Below, in pieces: positions 1 through 7,621 of a stretch of DNA of 8,709 bases. Both the position numbers and the translations under genes were made by a program. The stretch lies in assembly GCA_020052975.1 (NCBI GenBank), contig JAGVOC010000083.1:1-8709 (forward strand), given 5' to 3'. The notes beneath the pieces were generated by a model that saw only the letters and a program-made list of their open reading frames with translations, had not been told where the DNA came from and searched no databases. Origin of the DNA: Desulfobacterales bacterium. Lineage in GTDB: Bacteria; Desulfobacterota; Desulfobacteria; Desulfobacterales; RPRI01. Position 1 is the first letter of the stretch, and the number at the start of each line of letters is the position of its first letter.

Positions 1-3000
1 AATTTCAACTCTTTTTATTGAATCAATGCCAAGATCGGCTTCAAGATCCATGTCAAGCCCCAGTGTTTCAACCGGATATCCTGTCAGATGGCTTACTGTC
101 GACAACAAAGCATTTTGAATGTCGCTTCCTTTATGACAGAATACAGCATCATTTTTTGAAGAAATAGTCTCTTCCAGGCGGATCGGGGTCTCTTGTTCTA
201 TCTTATCCACAGAACGATTTTGAGCGGCATTTCCAATAATAGTTGTATTTTTCTCAGAGAAAGCTGAAGCCCCAAGAAAATGTTTTGTACTTTCCATTAT
301 CTTATGGAGGGCACGGCTGGCCTCAGCCTGGGTTTCTAAAAATTTCATATGAGTTTCGGCAGTCTGTATCTGAAGAGACTGCATCGTTTTGAGTCCTTCC
401 TCAACTATTTTAAAAGCGTGTTCAAGAAAACCGGGCTTATTTGTATTGTGTGGTGATATCTTATCTATGCTCATAGGATCGTCTGATTTTATCTCCAGTT
501 TAACCTGATTTTCTTCAGGCGACTTTTTTGGGGAATATATACTGGCCGTACTATTAACTTCTTTTTGCTTCCAGTAGTTTGCTCCTGATACGGGAATGCT
601 CATGAGTCGCTTTTCAATTTTTAAAGGCGGGTGCTCCCATTTGCAAAGGTCTACATAGTGTCCCATTGATGCAACGTGACATAAGACTTTGGCAAGATCT
701 GTTAATCCGAAATTCCTTCCTGAAGAGCTGTCCATAGAAACCGCATTGAATTCGCGTCCTTTTAAAATTGATTTTACAAGTCCTGTCAACACTGATTTGG
801 GGCCGATCTCAATAAATGTACTTATGCCACTATCAAACATGTTTTTGATTTCACCTTCAAAATTTACCTGGTTTATAAGCTGTTCACCAAGTAACTTTTT
901 GATAGTTTTTTGATCGGCGGGGTATGGTTCCCCTGTTGTATTGGAATAAACAGGTATATCTGAGGTATTTATGCAGACATCCATTAATGTCCGCATGAAA
1001 GGTTTTAAGGCATCTTTTACCTGATTCGTGTGAAAAGCCGCTGAGACAGGAAGAATTCTGGTTGAAAGCCCCTTATCATTGCATATCAGCCGCGCCTTTT
1101 GAATTGATTCTGCCGGCCCGGAGAGAACAGCCTGATCAGGGCTGTTTATGTTTGCCAGAATAACCTTTGCATCTTGTATAATTTGATGAAGCGCGGAAAC
1201 CGGAGCATTAACAGCCATCATGGCTCCATTTCCGGTGGAAGATAAAGCCATATGGCGGCCCCTTGAGACAGAGAGCCTGATAAGTGTCTCTGAATCAATC
1301 CAGCCGGCAGCAAAAAGAGCTGTCACTTCGCCAAAACTATGACCACACGCAGCATCAGGTTTTATACCGAATTTCCTGAGAACTTCCAGCATAGCCATGC
1401 TCACTGCGCCAATCGCGGGCTGGGCAAACTCTGTTTTTCGCAGACGTTCTTCCTGAAATTTCTTTACAGCATCAGTTTGAGCCGGAACGGGATAAATATA
1501 GTCAGTAAGCAATGTCTGGTTGCTGAAAATTCTGTTGGCATTTTCCATAGCTTCAAGGGCTTCAGAAAAGATACATATAATATCGCGCCCCATATCCACA
1601 TACTGGCTTCCCTGACCGGGAAAGGCAAACGCGATTTTCCCCTTTTTTACAGGTCCGCCGTAAAACATGTTATTCGTATTCCATGAGGTTTTATCACGGT
1701 TGCGTTCCATGATATCAAGGCTGTTTTCCAACAAGCCTGGAAGTTCTCCAAATGCTTGATCCTGCAATCGCTTGCCACGTTCAGCAATAAAAAGAATCCT
1801 GTGAGAATCTTTCGAAAAAAAACCGCTTCTTGTTTCTGAAGCTTCAAAGGCAAAATTGTCTCTGGAAAAATCTTTTTCGATTTTATATTTGAAATCAGAA
1901 ATGCATTTTACAAGTTCAGGATATGTAGGGGCAGATAATGCGATTATTTCAACCGATCCGTCCCATGCAACTTCCTGTTTGGTTTGTTTGTATTCTTCAA
2001 GTACAGCATGAAAATTGCTTCCCCCGAAACCAAAAGAGCTGACTCCGCAACGGCGCGGATGCTCATTTTTTGAAAACCAGGGTCGCCGGGTTGAATTCAG
2101 ATAAAAAGGGCTTTCGGATATATTTAAAGCAGGGTCTGGCATGTCGGCTTTAAGAGTAGGAAGGAGCGTTTTGTGATAAACGGAAAGAGCCGCTTTGATC
2201 AATCCTGCAGATCCTGCCGCAGCTTTTGTATGGCCGATCATAGATTTCACAGAGCCTATGGCGCATTTTTGAAACTTTCCGCCGGGGTTTCCAAAAACCT
2301 CGGTTAAAGCCTGAAATTCCACCAGATCTCCGACACGCGTTCCTGTACCATGGGCCTCTATAAGATCAATGCTTGAAGGATCAACTTGAGCATCTGCATA
2401 TGCCAGACTTAATGCCTTGACCTGGCCTTCTTTTCTGGGAGCATATATGCTCTGAGCCTTTCCATCACTCGAAGTTCCGATTCCTTTTATAACAGCATAT
2501 ATTTTGTCTCCATCCCTTTCGGCATCTTTCAGCCTTTTTAATACAAGAATGCCGATTCCTTCACCAAGAACTGTGCCATCCGCGTCTTTTGAGAAAGGCC
2601 TGATATCCCCGGTAGGTGAAAGAATGCGTGTTTTTGAAAAGCACATGTGCATGAAAATATCATTGAGGGCATCAACCCCTCCGGTTATAACCATATCGCT
2701 CCTGCCGGTAGTGAGTTCCATAACAGCAAGGTGAACAGCGCTTAAAGAGCTTGCACACGCAGCATCAACTACGCAGTTAGTTCCGCCGAGATCAAGGCGG
2801 TTGCATATCCTGCCGGCTATTACATTTCCTAATAGTCCGGGAAAAGAATTTTCCTGCCATGAGACAAAAGAATCGGAAATTTTTCTGATAATTTCCTCGG
2901 CCTTATCGGATGAGATCCCGGAATCGGAAAGGGCTTTTCTCCATTTTGGATGGCCGAGTCTTGAACCCAGAGGGATTGATAGTTCCTGGGTGCCGGTAGC

Positions 3001-3462
3001 GCCCAGTATTACGCTGGTTCTGTCTCTGTTAAATGTTTTGTTGCTGTAATAGCCTGAATCTTCAAGTGCATTTTTTGCAGCAATCAGGGCAAACACCTGT
3101 GAGCTGTCAGTTGCTTCAAGAGAAGAAGGAGGTATCCCGAATTCAGAGGGGTCAAACATTACCGGAGAAAGAAAGCCTCCCCGTTTGCAGTATACATGAT
3201 CAGGTTTTGCCGGATCTTTGTCAAAATAATCTTCAGGAGACCAGTGAGTTTCCGGCAAATCCGTTATGGAATCTTTCCCATGTAAAAGCATGTGCCAGTA
3301 CTCTTTAACTCCCGGAGATCCGGGAAAGAAACAGCCTATGCCTATTATTGCAACAGGTCCACCATGTTTTTTTGTTTTATTAACGAATTTCAATAAAAAA
3401 CCTTTTAACCACTTGGCATATAAAAAATTGTTGAATCCCGCTGAAAAGCTGCGGCCTAACAT
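1..3462 (-). CDS. pfaA: PfaA-like PUFA/polyketide synthase, KS-AT-ACP portion (3' end outside window)
   Basis: Large multidomain synthase, 1154 codons read from the ATG at 3462 to the left edge with no stop. A ketosynthase at about residues 36-490 has its full triad: Cys236 in DAACASS, His371 in EAHGTGT and His411 in GHTKAAAG. It also has the CKRGGF and FGIPPSSLEATD blocks typical of PfaA-class enzymes. An acyltransferase spans about 607-890, with FPGQGSQ near 616, nucleophile Ser709 in GHSFGE, Arg734 in SRGRHM and His811 in AFHT; Ser and Arg in FabD-like positions suggest malonyl-CoA. After a polar helical linker, the start of an acyl carrier domain is seen with Ser1148 in LGIDSIKRVEI, the phosphopantetheine site. 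In the family, several tandem ACPs and a ketoreductase follow; these would be off the window. The start has no Shine-Dalgarno and lies one base after the pfaD stop, so coupled translation is likely. An unusual basic, aromatic stretch occupies residues 10-32. PUFA versus another polyketide product cannot be settled here. Confidence 0.9.
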   Translation of the reverse strand, partial: MLGRSFSAGFNNFLYAKWLKGFLLKFVNKTKKHGGPVAIIGIGCFFPGSPGVKEYWHMLLHGKDSITDLPETHWSPEDYFDKDPAKPDHVYCKRGGFLSPVMFDPSEFGIPPSSLEATDSSQVFALIAAKNALEDSGYYSNKTFNRDRTSVILGATGTQELSIPLGSRLGHPKWRKALSDSGISSDKAEEIIRKISDSFVSWQENSFPGLLGNVIAGRICNRLDLGGTNCVVDAACASSLSAVHLAVMELTTGRSDMVITGGVDALNDIFMHMCFSKTRILSPTGDIRPFSKDADGTVLGEGIGILVLKRLKDAERDGDKIYAVIKGIGTSSDGKAQSIYAPRKEGQVKALSLAYADAQVDPSSIDLIEAHGTGTRVGDLVEFQALTEVFGNPGGKFQKCAIGSVKSMIGHTKAAAGSAGLIKAALSVYHKTLLPTLKADMPDPALNISESPFYLNSTRRPWFSKNEHPRRCGVSSFGFGGSNFHAVLEEYKQTKQEVAWDGSVEIIALSAPTYPELVKCISDFKYKIEKDFSRDNFAFEASETRSGFFSKDSHRILFIAERGKRLQDQAFGELPGLLENSLDIMERNRDKTSWNTNNMFYGGPVKKGKIAFAFPGQGSQYVDMGRDIICIFSEALEAMENANRIFSNQTLLTDYIYPVPAQTDAVKKFQEERLRKTEFAQPAIGAVSMAMLEVLRKFGIKPDAACGHSFGEVTALFAAGWIDSETLIRLSVSRGRHMALSSTGNGAMMAVNAPVSALHQIIQDAKVILANINSPDQAVLSGPAESIQKARLICNDKGLSTRILPVSAAFHTNQVKDALKPFMRTLMDVCINTSDIPVYSNTTGEPYPADQKTIKKLLGEQLINQVNFEGEIKNMFDSGISTFIEIGPKSVLTGLVKSILKGREFNAVSMDSSSGRNFGLTDLAKVLCHVASMGHYVDLCKWEHPPLKIEKRLMSIPVSGANYWKQKEVNSTASIYSPKKSPEENQVKLEIKSDDPMSIDKISPHNTNKPGFLEHAFKIVEEGLKTMQSLQIQTAETHMKFLETQAEASRALHKIMESTKHFLGASAFSEKNTTIIGNAAQNRSVDKIEQETPIRLEETISSKNDAVFCHKGSDIQNALLSTVSHLTGYPVETLGLDMDLEADLGIDSIKRVEI

Positions 3463-3463
3463 T

Positions 3464-5107
3464 TTAAATAATATATTTCGACAGTTCTGATAATTCCATG
3501 GGAGAATGCTTTTTTGCCTCATGAGGCAGCGCTATTCCCTGGTTGGAAATCCATGCGACACGTGTTATTACTGCGGCCCCGAAAAGAAGATTCATGGCAA
3601 CTGTAACTGTTTTTCTGTTTTCAGATTTTTCGAGAAAGGAACCTTTAACCCACTGATTAAAAGCGCCAATAGAAGGACCGCACCAAATCTGGTAATCAAT
3701 TTTTCTTGACGGGTCGCCGTCCTTTGCCCAGTTTGATGACCGGCCCAGATAGGATCTGAAAACAAGAGCCATCTTGTGCTTGGGGTTTTTTTCGGCCCGG
3801 TCTATCTGGATCGGATCACGGTTAATAAAAAATTTTTTTGTTTGTTCCCATTCTTCATTGAACTTGTTTCTTAATATATCCCGTTCAAGAATTGTGCGTT
3901 CGTTCACCGGAATATCATCATAACAATTATATTTGGAATAGATATCGTATAGTTTTGCTGCCCTGAAGGGAAACATGGTTCCGCGTTTCAGAACCTGGAC
4001 TTTAACTCCCATTTCAAACATGTCAGCAGAAGGGGCCATTGTAACGTCCGCATGACCTGCTTCTGACAGCATTTTGCGGACCGTTTCAGAAGTTCCTGCT
4101 TCCGTACAGGACTGGTTGATCGAGCCTGTTAAAACATAGGAAGCTCCCATGGCAAAGGCTGCTGCCGTTGAATGGGGAGTTGATATTCCACCTCCAAGAC
4201 CAACAGAAGGTATTTGTTTATATTTATATTTATCTTGCAATTCGTCCCTGAGAGCAATCATGGCGGGAAGAAGGGAAATGGCCGGTCTGTTGTCTGTATG
4301 TCCTCCTGAATCTGCTTCCGCAGTCAAATCTTCTGCTACCGGAATATATTCAGCAAGTCGAGCTTCCTTTTCTGATATCAGTTTTCTTTCAACGAGCTGC
4401 GCAAGTATTTTGGGAGCGGGAGGTGAAAGGAATTTTCTTGCCGTCTCAACCCTTGATACTTTTGCTATAATCCTGTTGGGACATACAACAAAGCCTTCAT
4501 TATTGATATGTATTCCCTTTACTCTGTAATAGATGAGCGGGAGGGTGAGGTCTATGTAAGCGGATGCGCTGACAAGGCTTATCTTCCGTTTAAGATACAG
4601 GTCAACCACTTTGCTTTCAAGTTCAGGATCATTCGGGCTGTGAATCAGGTTAAAGCCAAAGGGGACTTCTCCCAGGCTTTCTTTCAGGCTGCATATGGCT
4701 GAATCAATCTCATCCGGTGAAAGCCCTGCAGCGCCAAAAAAGCCTATGAAGCCTGAGCGTCCTGCTTCCTGTACCATTTTGACTGAAGTTATGCCATTTG
4801 CCATTTCTCCAACTATATAGGCATACCGGACATTGTATCTCTGCTTGAAGGAAGGGTCTCCAAGCTTTTCAGGGTGGAGAGGTGGAGCATATCCTGAAAG
4901 AGGATAAGAATTTGAAACAGAAGACAGATCCATTCCTATAGATATTGCTCCCCCTTTGCCAACGGCAATATCGCCGTTCATACTAACAAGATATACCGGC
5001 TGGGTAACATCGAGCATGGCATCTCTTATGGCTTTGGTCCCTTTTTCCGGGAATTTGCCTGAATTTGACCACCAGCCCGAACCATTATTATCTTTTATCG
5101 ACTGCAT
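3464..5107 (-). CDS. pfaD: PfaD-family trans-acting enoyl reductase of PUFA/polyketide synthase
   Basis: 547-residue protein of the PfaD family, a flavin-dependent TIM-barrel related to 2-nitropropane dioxygenase and FabK. In PUFA synthases it reduces the enoyl-ACP intermediate in trans on the megasynthase. Visible signatures are EADSGGHTDNRP at 264-275 (His270 is the expected catalytic histidine), the phosphate-binding GLGGGISTP at 303-311, LTGSINQSCTEAGTSE at 327-341, MAPSADMFEMGVKVQVLKRGTMFPFRA at 357-383, and the family-specific C-terminal WCGPSIGAFNQWVKGSFLE at 475-492. The N-terminal GWWS near residue 11 agrees with the Trp-rich start of other PfaD proteins. Length is normal for the family. 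The ATG start is fixed on the upstream side by an immediately preceding in-frame TAG; no good Shine-Dalgarno is seen. Its stop is one base from the pfaA start, giving the order D-A reported for myxobacterial-type pfa loci, unlike the A-B-C-D order of marine gammaproteobacteria. Confidence 0.93.
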   Translation of the reverse strand: MQSIKDNNGSGWWSNSGKFPEKGTKAIRDAMLDVTQPVYLVSMNGDIAVGKGGAISIGMDLSSVSNSYPLSGYAPPLHPEKLGDPSFKQRYNVRYAYIVGEMANGITSVKMVQEAGRSGFIGFFGAAGLSPDEIDSAICSLKESLGEVPFGFNLIHSPNDPELESKVVDLYLKRKISLVSASAYIDLTLPLIYYRVKGIHINNEGFVVCPNRIIAKVSRVETARKFLSPPAPKILAQLVERKLISEKEARLAEYIPVAEDLTAEADSGGHTDNRPAISLLPAMIALRDELQDKYKYKQIPSVGLGGGISTPHSTAAAFAMGASYVLTGSINQSCTEAGTSETVRKMLSEAGHADVTMAPSADMFEMGVKVQVLKRGTMFPFRAAKLYDIYSKYNCYDDIPVNERTILERDILRNKFNEEWEQTKKFFINRDPIQIDRAEKNPKHKMALVFRSYLGRSSNWAKDGDPSRKIDYQIWCGPSIGAFNQWVKGSFLEKSENRKTVTVAMNLLFGAAVITRVAWISNQGIALPHEAKKHSPMELSELSKYII

Positions 5108-5142
5108 CTAAAGAAAGAGACCATTTTTATGTTAATAATCTT

Positions 5143-5282
5143 TGACGGCTTCGTAAAAAGTCTCAAAGTCGTCACTCCCGTGAAAGTCCGCCGCGGCGGA
5201 AACAATTTGAAATGATCCGCCGTGGCGGACTTCCACAGGAATGACATAAAAGGGCAAATTCGGACTTTTTACGAGTCCATCA
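5143..5282. repeat. 140-bp MITE-like inverted-repeat element, copy 1
   Basis: The ends are imperfect inverted repeats: TGACGGCTTCGTAAAAAGTC at 5143-5162, and its complement-like partner at 5263-5282, which reads TGATGGACTCGTAAAAAGTC on the minus strand (17 of 20 match). Inside lies a second, stronger stem: 5171-5200 pairs with 5216-5245 in 26 of 30 positions around a 15-nt loop, with a GC-rich CCGCCGCGGCGG-type heart. There is no coding capacity. A related element in opposite orientation lies at 8428-8604, so this is a dispersed family. In RNA of either strand it would fold into a long hairpin, and GACTTTTT at the outer arm could add terminator-like behaviour. Mobilisation by a transposase elsewhere is inferred, not seen. 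Confidence 0.85.
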
Positions 5283-5324
5283 TATTTATGGAATGTGTTA
5301 TTTTATTGTCCCTCAAGAAACTTC

Positions 5325-5338
5325 TTTTGTAAACAAAA
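5325..5338. promoter_or_regulatory. Candidate operator palindrome at the pfaD promoter
   Basis: TTTTGT-AA-ACAAAA is a perfect inverted repeat with 6-bp arms and a 2-bp centre. It covers the proposed -10 box upstream of pfaD, a position where a bound repressor would block transcription. AT-rich sequence makes chance palindromes of this size fairly common, so this is only a candidate. Confidence 0.25.
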
Positions 5339-5354
5339 TGCCATTATGTGTCAA
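5326..5354 (-). promoter_or_regulatory. Candidate sigma70 promoter for pfaD-pfaA
   Basis: On the minus strand a perfect -35 TTGACA (5349-5354) is followed after exactly 17 nt by TACAAA (5326-5331), a 4 of 6 match to TATAAT. Transcription would begin near 5319, giving a leader of about 210 nt before the pfaD ATG that includes the whole inverted-repeat element. It lies just past the xerD stop, as expected for an independent promoter of the lipid genes. No clear terminator separates xerD from pfaD, so read-through from xerD is also possible. Confidence 0.45.
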
Positions 5355-5376
5355 GAACGGATTGTTTTCCTGGATG

Positions 5377-6273
5377 TCAACCTCTGGGATGATATTGCCT
5401 GTGTATCTTCTTTAAATGTTCCCGTACGACATGAGTGTAAATCTGCGTTGTTGAAATATCAACATGCCCCAGCATAACCTGAACGGATCGTAAATCAGCT
5501 CCTCCTTCAAGAAGATGGGTTGCAAAGGAGTGCCTTAAACTATGAGGAGTGATTGTTTTTGTGATATTGGCCATGGTTGCATAGCGTTTTATCAATTTCC
5601 AGAAGCCCTGACGGGTCATTGGCTTTCCTTTTCTTCCAACAAATAAAAAATGGCTCATGTATTTTTTAAGTAGAACCGGTCTTGCGGTTTTGACATACTC
5701 ATTAATTTTTTCTTTTGCGAAAAGACCTATCGGAACCACCCTTTCTTTCGAACCTTTTCCGAATACCCTTACGAAGCAGGCATCAATATTGACATCGAAA
5801 AGCTTTAAGTTAATGAGTTCTGAAACCCTGAGACCTGCTGCATAAAGAAGCTCAATCATTGCAGAATCCCTTAAACCAGAAGGCTTGTTTGTATCAGGTA
5901 TGCTCAGAAGATTCTTAACCTCATCAACCGATAATACATGAGGAAGGTGGAGCCCGCTTTTGGGAAGGTCAATCATTTTTGCTGGATTACGGGTTATAAA
6001 TTTCTCCTGTGCCAGAAATTTGTAAAAACCTCTTAAGGTTACAAGGTGCCTGGCTCTTGACCTTGCTTTCATTCCTTCATCTCTTAGCGAAATTATATGC
6101 TTAAGGATTATGGAGGTATCGGCATCGGAAATATCCTTTATTCCTTTTTTATCAAGAAATTCAGTATACCTCGCTATATCGCTTCCGTATGATTCCATGG
6201 TATTTTTTGAGAGCCCCTTTTCAACAAGCAGGTAATTAAGATATTGATCGACAAGAAAGTCAATAGATGGCAT
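5377..6273 (-). CDS. xerD: Tyrosine recombinase XerD
   Basis: Site-specific recombinase that, with XerC, resolves chromosome dimers at dif during cell division under FtsK control. Starting from the ATG at 6273 the protein has 298 residues, the same length as E. coli XerD. The six catalytic residues are all present: Arg149 in GLRVSEL, Lys173 in GKGSKER, His244 and Arg247 in HSLRHSFATHLL, His270 in LGH and the nucleophile Tyr279 in IYTHV. The N-terminal SAM-like core-binding domain covers about 1-105 (VEKGLSKNTMESY), and the catalytic domain the rest. The C-terminal QYHPRG resembles the XerD tail rather than that of XerC. A GTG at 6285 would add four residues and overlap the upstream gene by 8 nt; the ATG, 4 nt after that gene's stop, fits the family better. 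Neither start has a strong ribosome site, suggesting translational coupling to the peptidase gene. A phage integrase is unlikely given the length and tail. Confidence 0.92.
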   Translation of the reverse strand: MPSIDFLVDQYLNYLLVEKGLSKNTMESYGSDIARYTEFLDKKGIKDISDADTSIILKHIISLRDEGMKARSRARHLVTLRGFYKFLAQEKFITRNPAKMIDLPKSGLHLPHVLSVDEVKNLLSIPDTNKPSGLRDSAMIELLYAAGLRVSELINLKLFDVNIDACFVRVFGKGSKERVVPIGLFAKEKINEYVKTARPVLLKKYMSHFLFVGRKGKPMTRQGFWKLIKRYATMANITKTITPHSLRHSFATHLLEGGADLRSVQVMLGHVDISTTQIYTHVVREHLKKIHRQYHPRG

Positions 6274-6277
6274 CTGG

Positions 6278-7396
6278 TTAAACACCCATTAAATATTTTG
6301 AGGAATCAAGCTTATTAAGAACTTCGGCTTTATTTTTTCTGACAACAACCATGTTTTCAAGCCTTATTCCTCCCCAGCCCGGAATATATATCCCGGGTTC
6401 GATTGTGAATACCATTTGAGACTCCAATATCGAATTTTTCAATGGGCTCAATCTCGGTTGTTCATGGATTGACAGTCCTGTACCATGACCAAGACTGTGT
6501 TCGAATCTTCCTTTAAAGCCCATTATTTCAATATGTTTGCGCGCAATTTTGTCAATAGATTTGGAATCTGCTCCTGATTTTATTGCTTTTATTGCCATGG
6601 ACTGGGCATCAAGAACTGTATTGTAAATCTTTTTAAACATCTCATCAGGCTTTCCGATTACTATGGTTCTTGAAATGTCGGAACAGTATCCATCGACCTT
6701 TGCCCCCCAGTCGAAAAGAATCGGTTCACCTTCTTTAAATTTGCGGTCCGAAGGGATTGCATGAGGAAGGGCGCTGTTAGGCCCTGATGCAACAATTGTC
6801 GGAAAAGAGATACTTTCTGCTCCTGCTTCACGGATTTCTTTTTCAATTTTCCAGGCCGCTTCTTTTTCGGTAATCCCGGCTCTGATATATCGCTGAATAT
6901 CGCTGAAAACCGATTCGGCGATTAAAAGAGCTTTTTTTATTGATTCAATCTCCTGTTCATTTTTTATTTTTCGAAGACTTTCAACAACATTTTCAGTTTC
7001 TACAAGTTTAACTTTAAGACCGCTTGTTCTTATGAATTTTGCTATTTTATTGTATTCAAGATATGAAACCCGGACACTTTCAAAGCCGAGCCTTTTTGTG
7101 CCGAGCGTATTAATAATTGACGGAATCTGCTTTGCAAGCCCTTCCTTGCAGCAGACGATTTCGTAAAGAGGAGCCTCTTTCGAGGCCTGTTCTTCATATC
7201 TTGAATCAGTTGCAAGAATAAGACCTGATTCGGAAATAAAGAGGGCCCCGGCCGATTCGTCAAACTGGGTATCATGACCGCAGAACCCGCTTAAATACCT
7301 GCGGTTTTCATCTACAAGCACCATGAAAGTGTCAATATTTATTTGTGAAAACTTCTTTTTTATACGAACTATTCTTTTTTTGATAATATTATCCAA
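6278..7396 (-). CDS. Xaa-Pro aminopeptidase/dipeptidase, M24B metallopeptidase
   Basis: Cytoplasmic dinuclear-metal peptidase of the pita-bread family that cleaves bonds next to proline, releasing an N-terminal residue (PepP type) or splitting X-Pro dipeptides (PepQ type). The 372-residue protein has an N-terminal creatinase-like domain at about 1-140 and the M24 catalytic domain after it. All five metal ligands are visible: Asp229 in LFDWGA, Asp240 in CSDISRT, His304 in HSLGHGTGL, Glu333 in TIEPGIY and Glu347 in IRLENMV; the supporting His212 (LPHA) and His311 are also present. No signal peptide is seen. The start codon is TTG, supported by an AGGAGG five bases upstream and lack of a nearby ATG. 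It precedes xerD by 4 nt on the same strand and is probably its operon partner. Sequence alone does not decide between PepP-like and PepQ-like specificity; the short length fits the small bacterial members of either. Confidence 0.92.
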   Translation of the reverse strand: MDNIIKKRIVRIKKKFSQINIDTFMVLVDENRRYLSGFCGHDTQFDESAGALFISESGLILATDSRYEEQASKEAPLYEIVCCKEGLAKQIPSIINTLGTKRLGFESVRVSYLEYNKIAKFIRTSGLKVKLVETENVVESLRKIKNEQEIESIKKALLIAESVFSDIQRYIRAGITEKEAAWKIEKEIREAGAESISFPTIVASGPNSALPHAIPSDRKFKEGEPILFDWGAKVDGYCSDISRTIVIGKPDEMFKKIYNTVLDAQSMAIKAIKSGADSKSIDKIARKHIEIMGFKGRFEHSLGHGTGLSIHEQPRLSPLKNSILESQMVFTIEPGIYIPGWGGIRLENMVVVRKNKAEVLNKLDSSKYLMGV

Positions 7397-7401
7397 GAAG
7401 C

Positions 7402-7407
7402 CCTCCT
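7402..7407 (-). promoter_or_regulatory. Consensus Shine-Dalgarno fixing a TTG start
   Basis: AGGAGG on the minus strand lies 5 nt before the TTG codon at 7394-7396. It is the strongest ribosome-binding site in the window and decides the otherwise doubtful start of the M24B peptidase. Confidence 0.85.
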
Positions 7408-7415
7408 GATTTAGC

Positions 7416-7510
7416 TATGAAAAAGGGGTCAAGGATTCGGGGGGCCAAGGGTTCAAGGGTTTTTCACTCGAATCCTTGACCGCTTGACCCCTTGAATCCT
7501 CTATTTCATA
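7416..7510. repeat. 95-bp palindromic intergenic repeat of GGTCAAGGATTC-type units
   Basis: The outer arms TATGAAA (7416-7422) and TTTCATA (7504-7510) are perfect inverted repeats. Inside, GGTCAAGGATTCG (7427-7439) pairs perfectly with CGAATCCTTGACC (7469-7481), and degenerate copies of the same unit appear at 7444-7459 (CCAAGGGTTCAAGGG) and 7483-7498 (CTTGACCCCTTGAATC). The region is thus built from short tandem and inverted units and can fold as a long hairpin. It lies between two divergent genes, so it is not a shared terminator. It resembles REP-type intergenic palindromes; function is unknown. Confidence 0.8.
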
Positions 7511-7515
7511 AGGTA

Positions 7516-7544
7516 TTGACACATTCCTGTGCATTACGTATAAA
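7516..7544 (+). promoter_or_regulatory. Near-consensus sigma70 promoter for the GAF-ANTAR gene
   Basis: TTGACA (7516-7521), a 17-nt spacer and TATAAA (7539-7544) match the sigma70 consensus in 11 of 12 positions. The expected start of transcription is near 7551, leaving a leader of about 70 nt before the ATG at 7622. The promoter lies directly beside the 95-bp palindrome. A perfect 10-bp palindrome, ACAAATTTGT (7563-7572), just downstream of the start point could be an operator. Confidence 0.7.
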
Positions 7545-7621
7545 TATGCAAATTAATTTTATACAAATTTGTGATAATAGCAATCGCTCGCTTTTTCTGT
7601 AACCCATTAGAACCATATATC

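Noticed and set aside
1339..1686. Plus-strand open frame inside the synthase gene, and similar ones across 689-4702.
   Set aside because: All lie antisense to continuous, motif-rich synthase and PfaD coding sequence and show no domain features of their own.
7529..7556. Weak resemblance to a dif site (TGTGCATTACGTATAAATATGCAAATT), tempting because xerD is nearby.
   Set aside because: Only about 7 of 11 bases fit the XerD arm and the central spacing is off by one. The same bases are better explained as the -10 region of a near-consensus promoter. xerD is usually not adjacent to dif.
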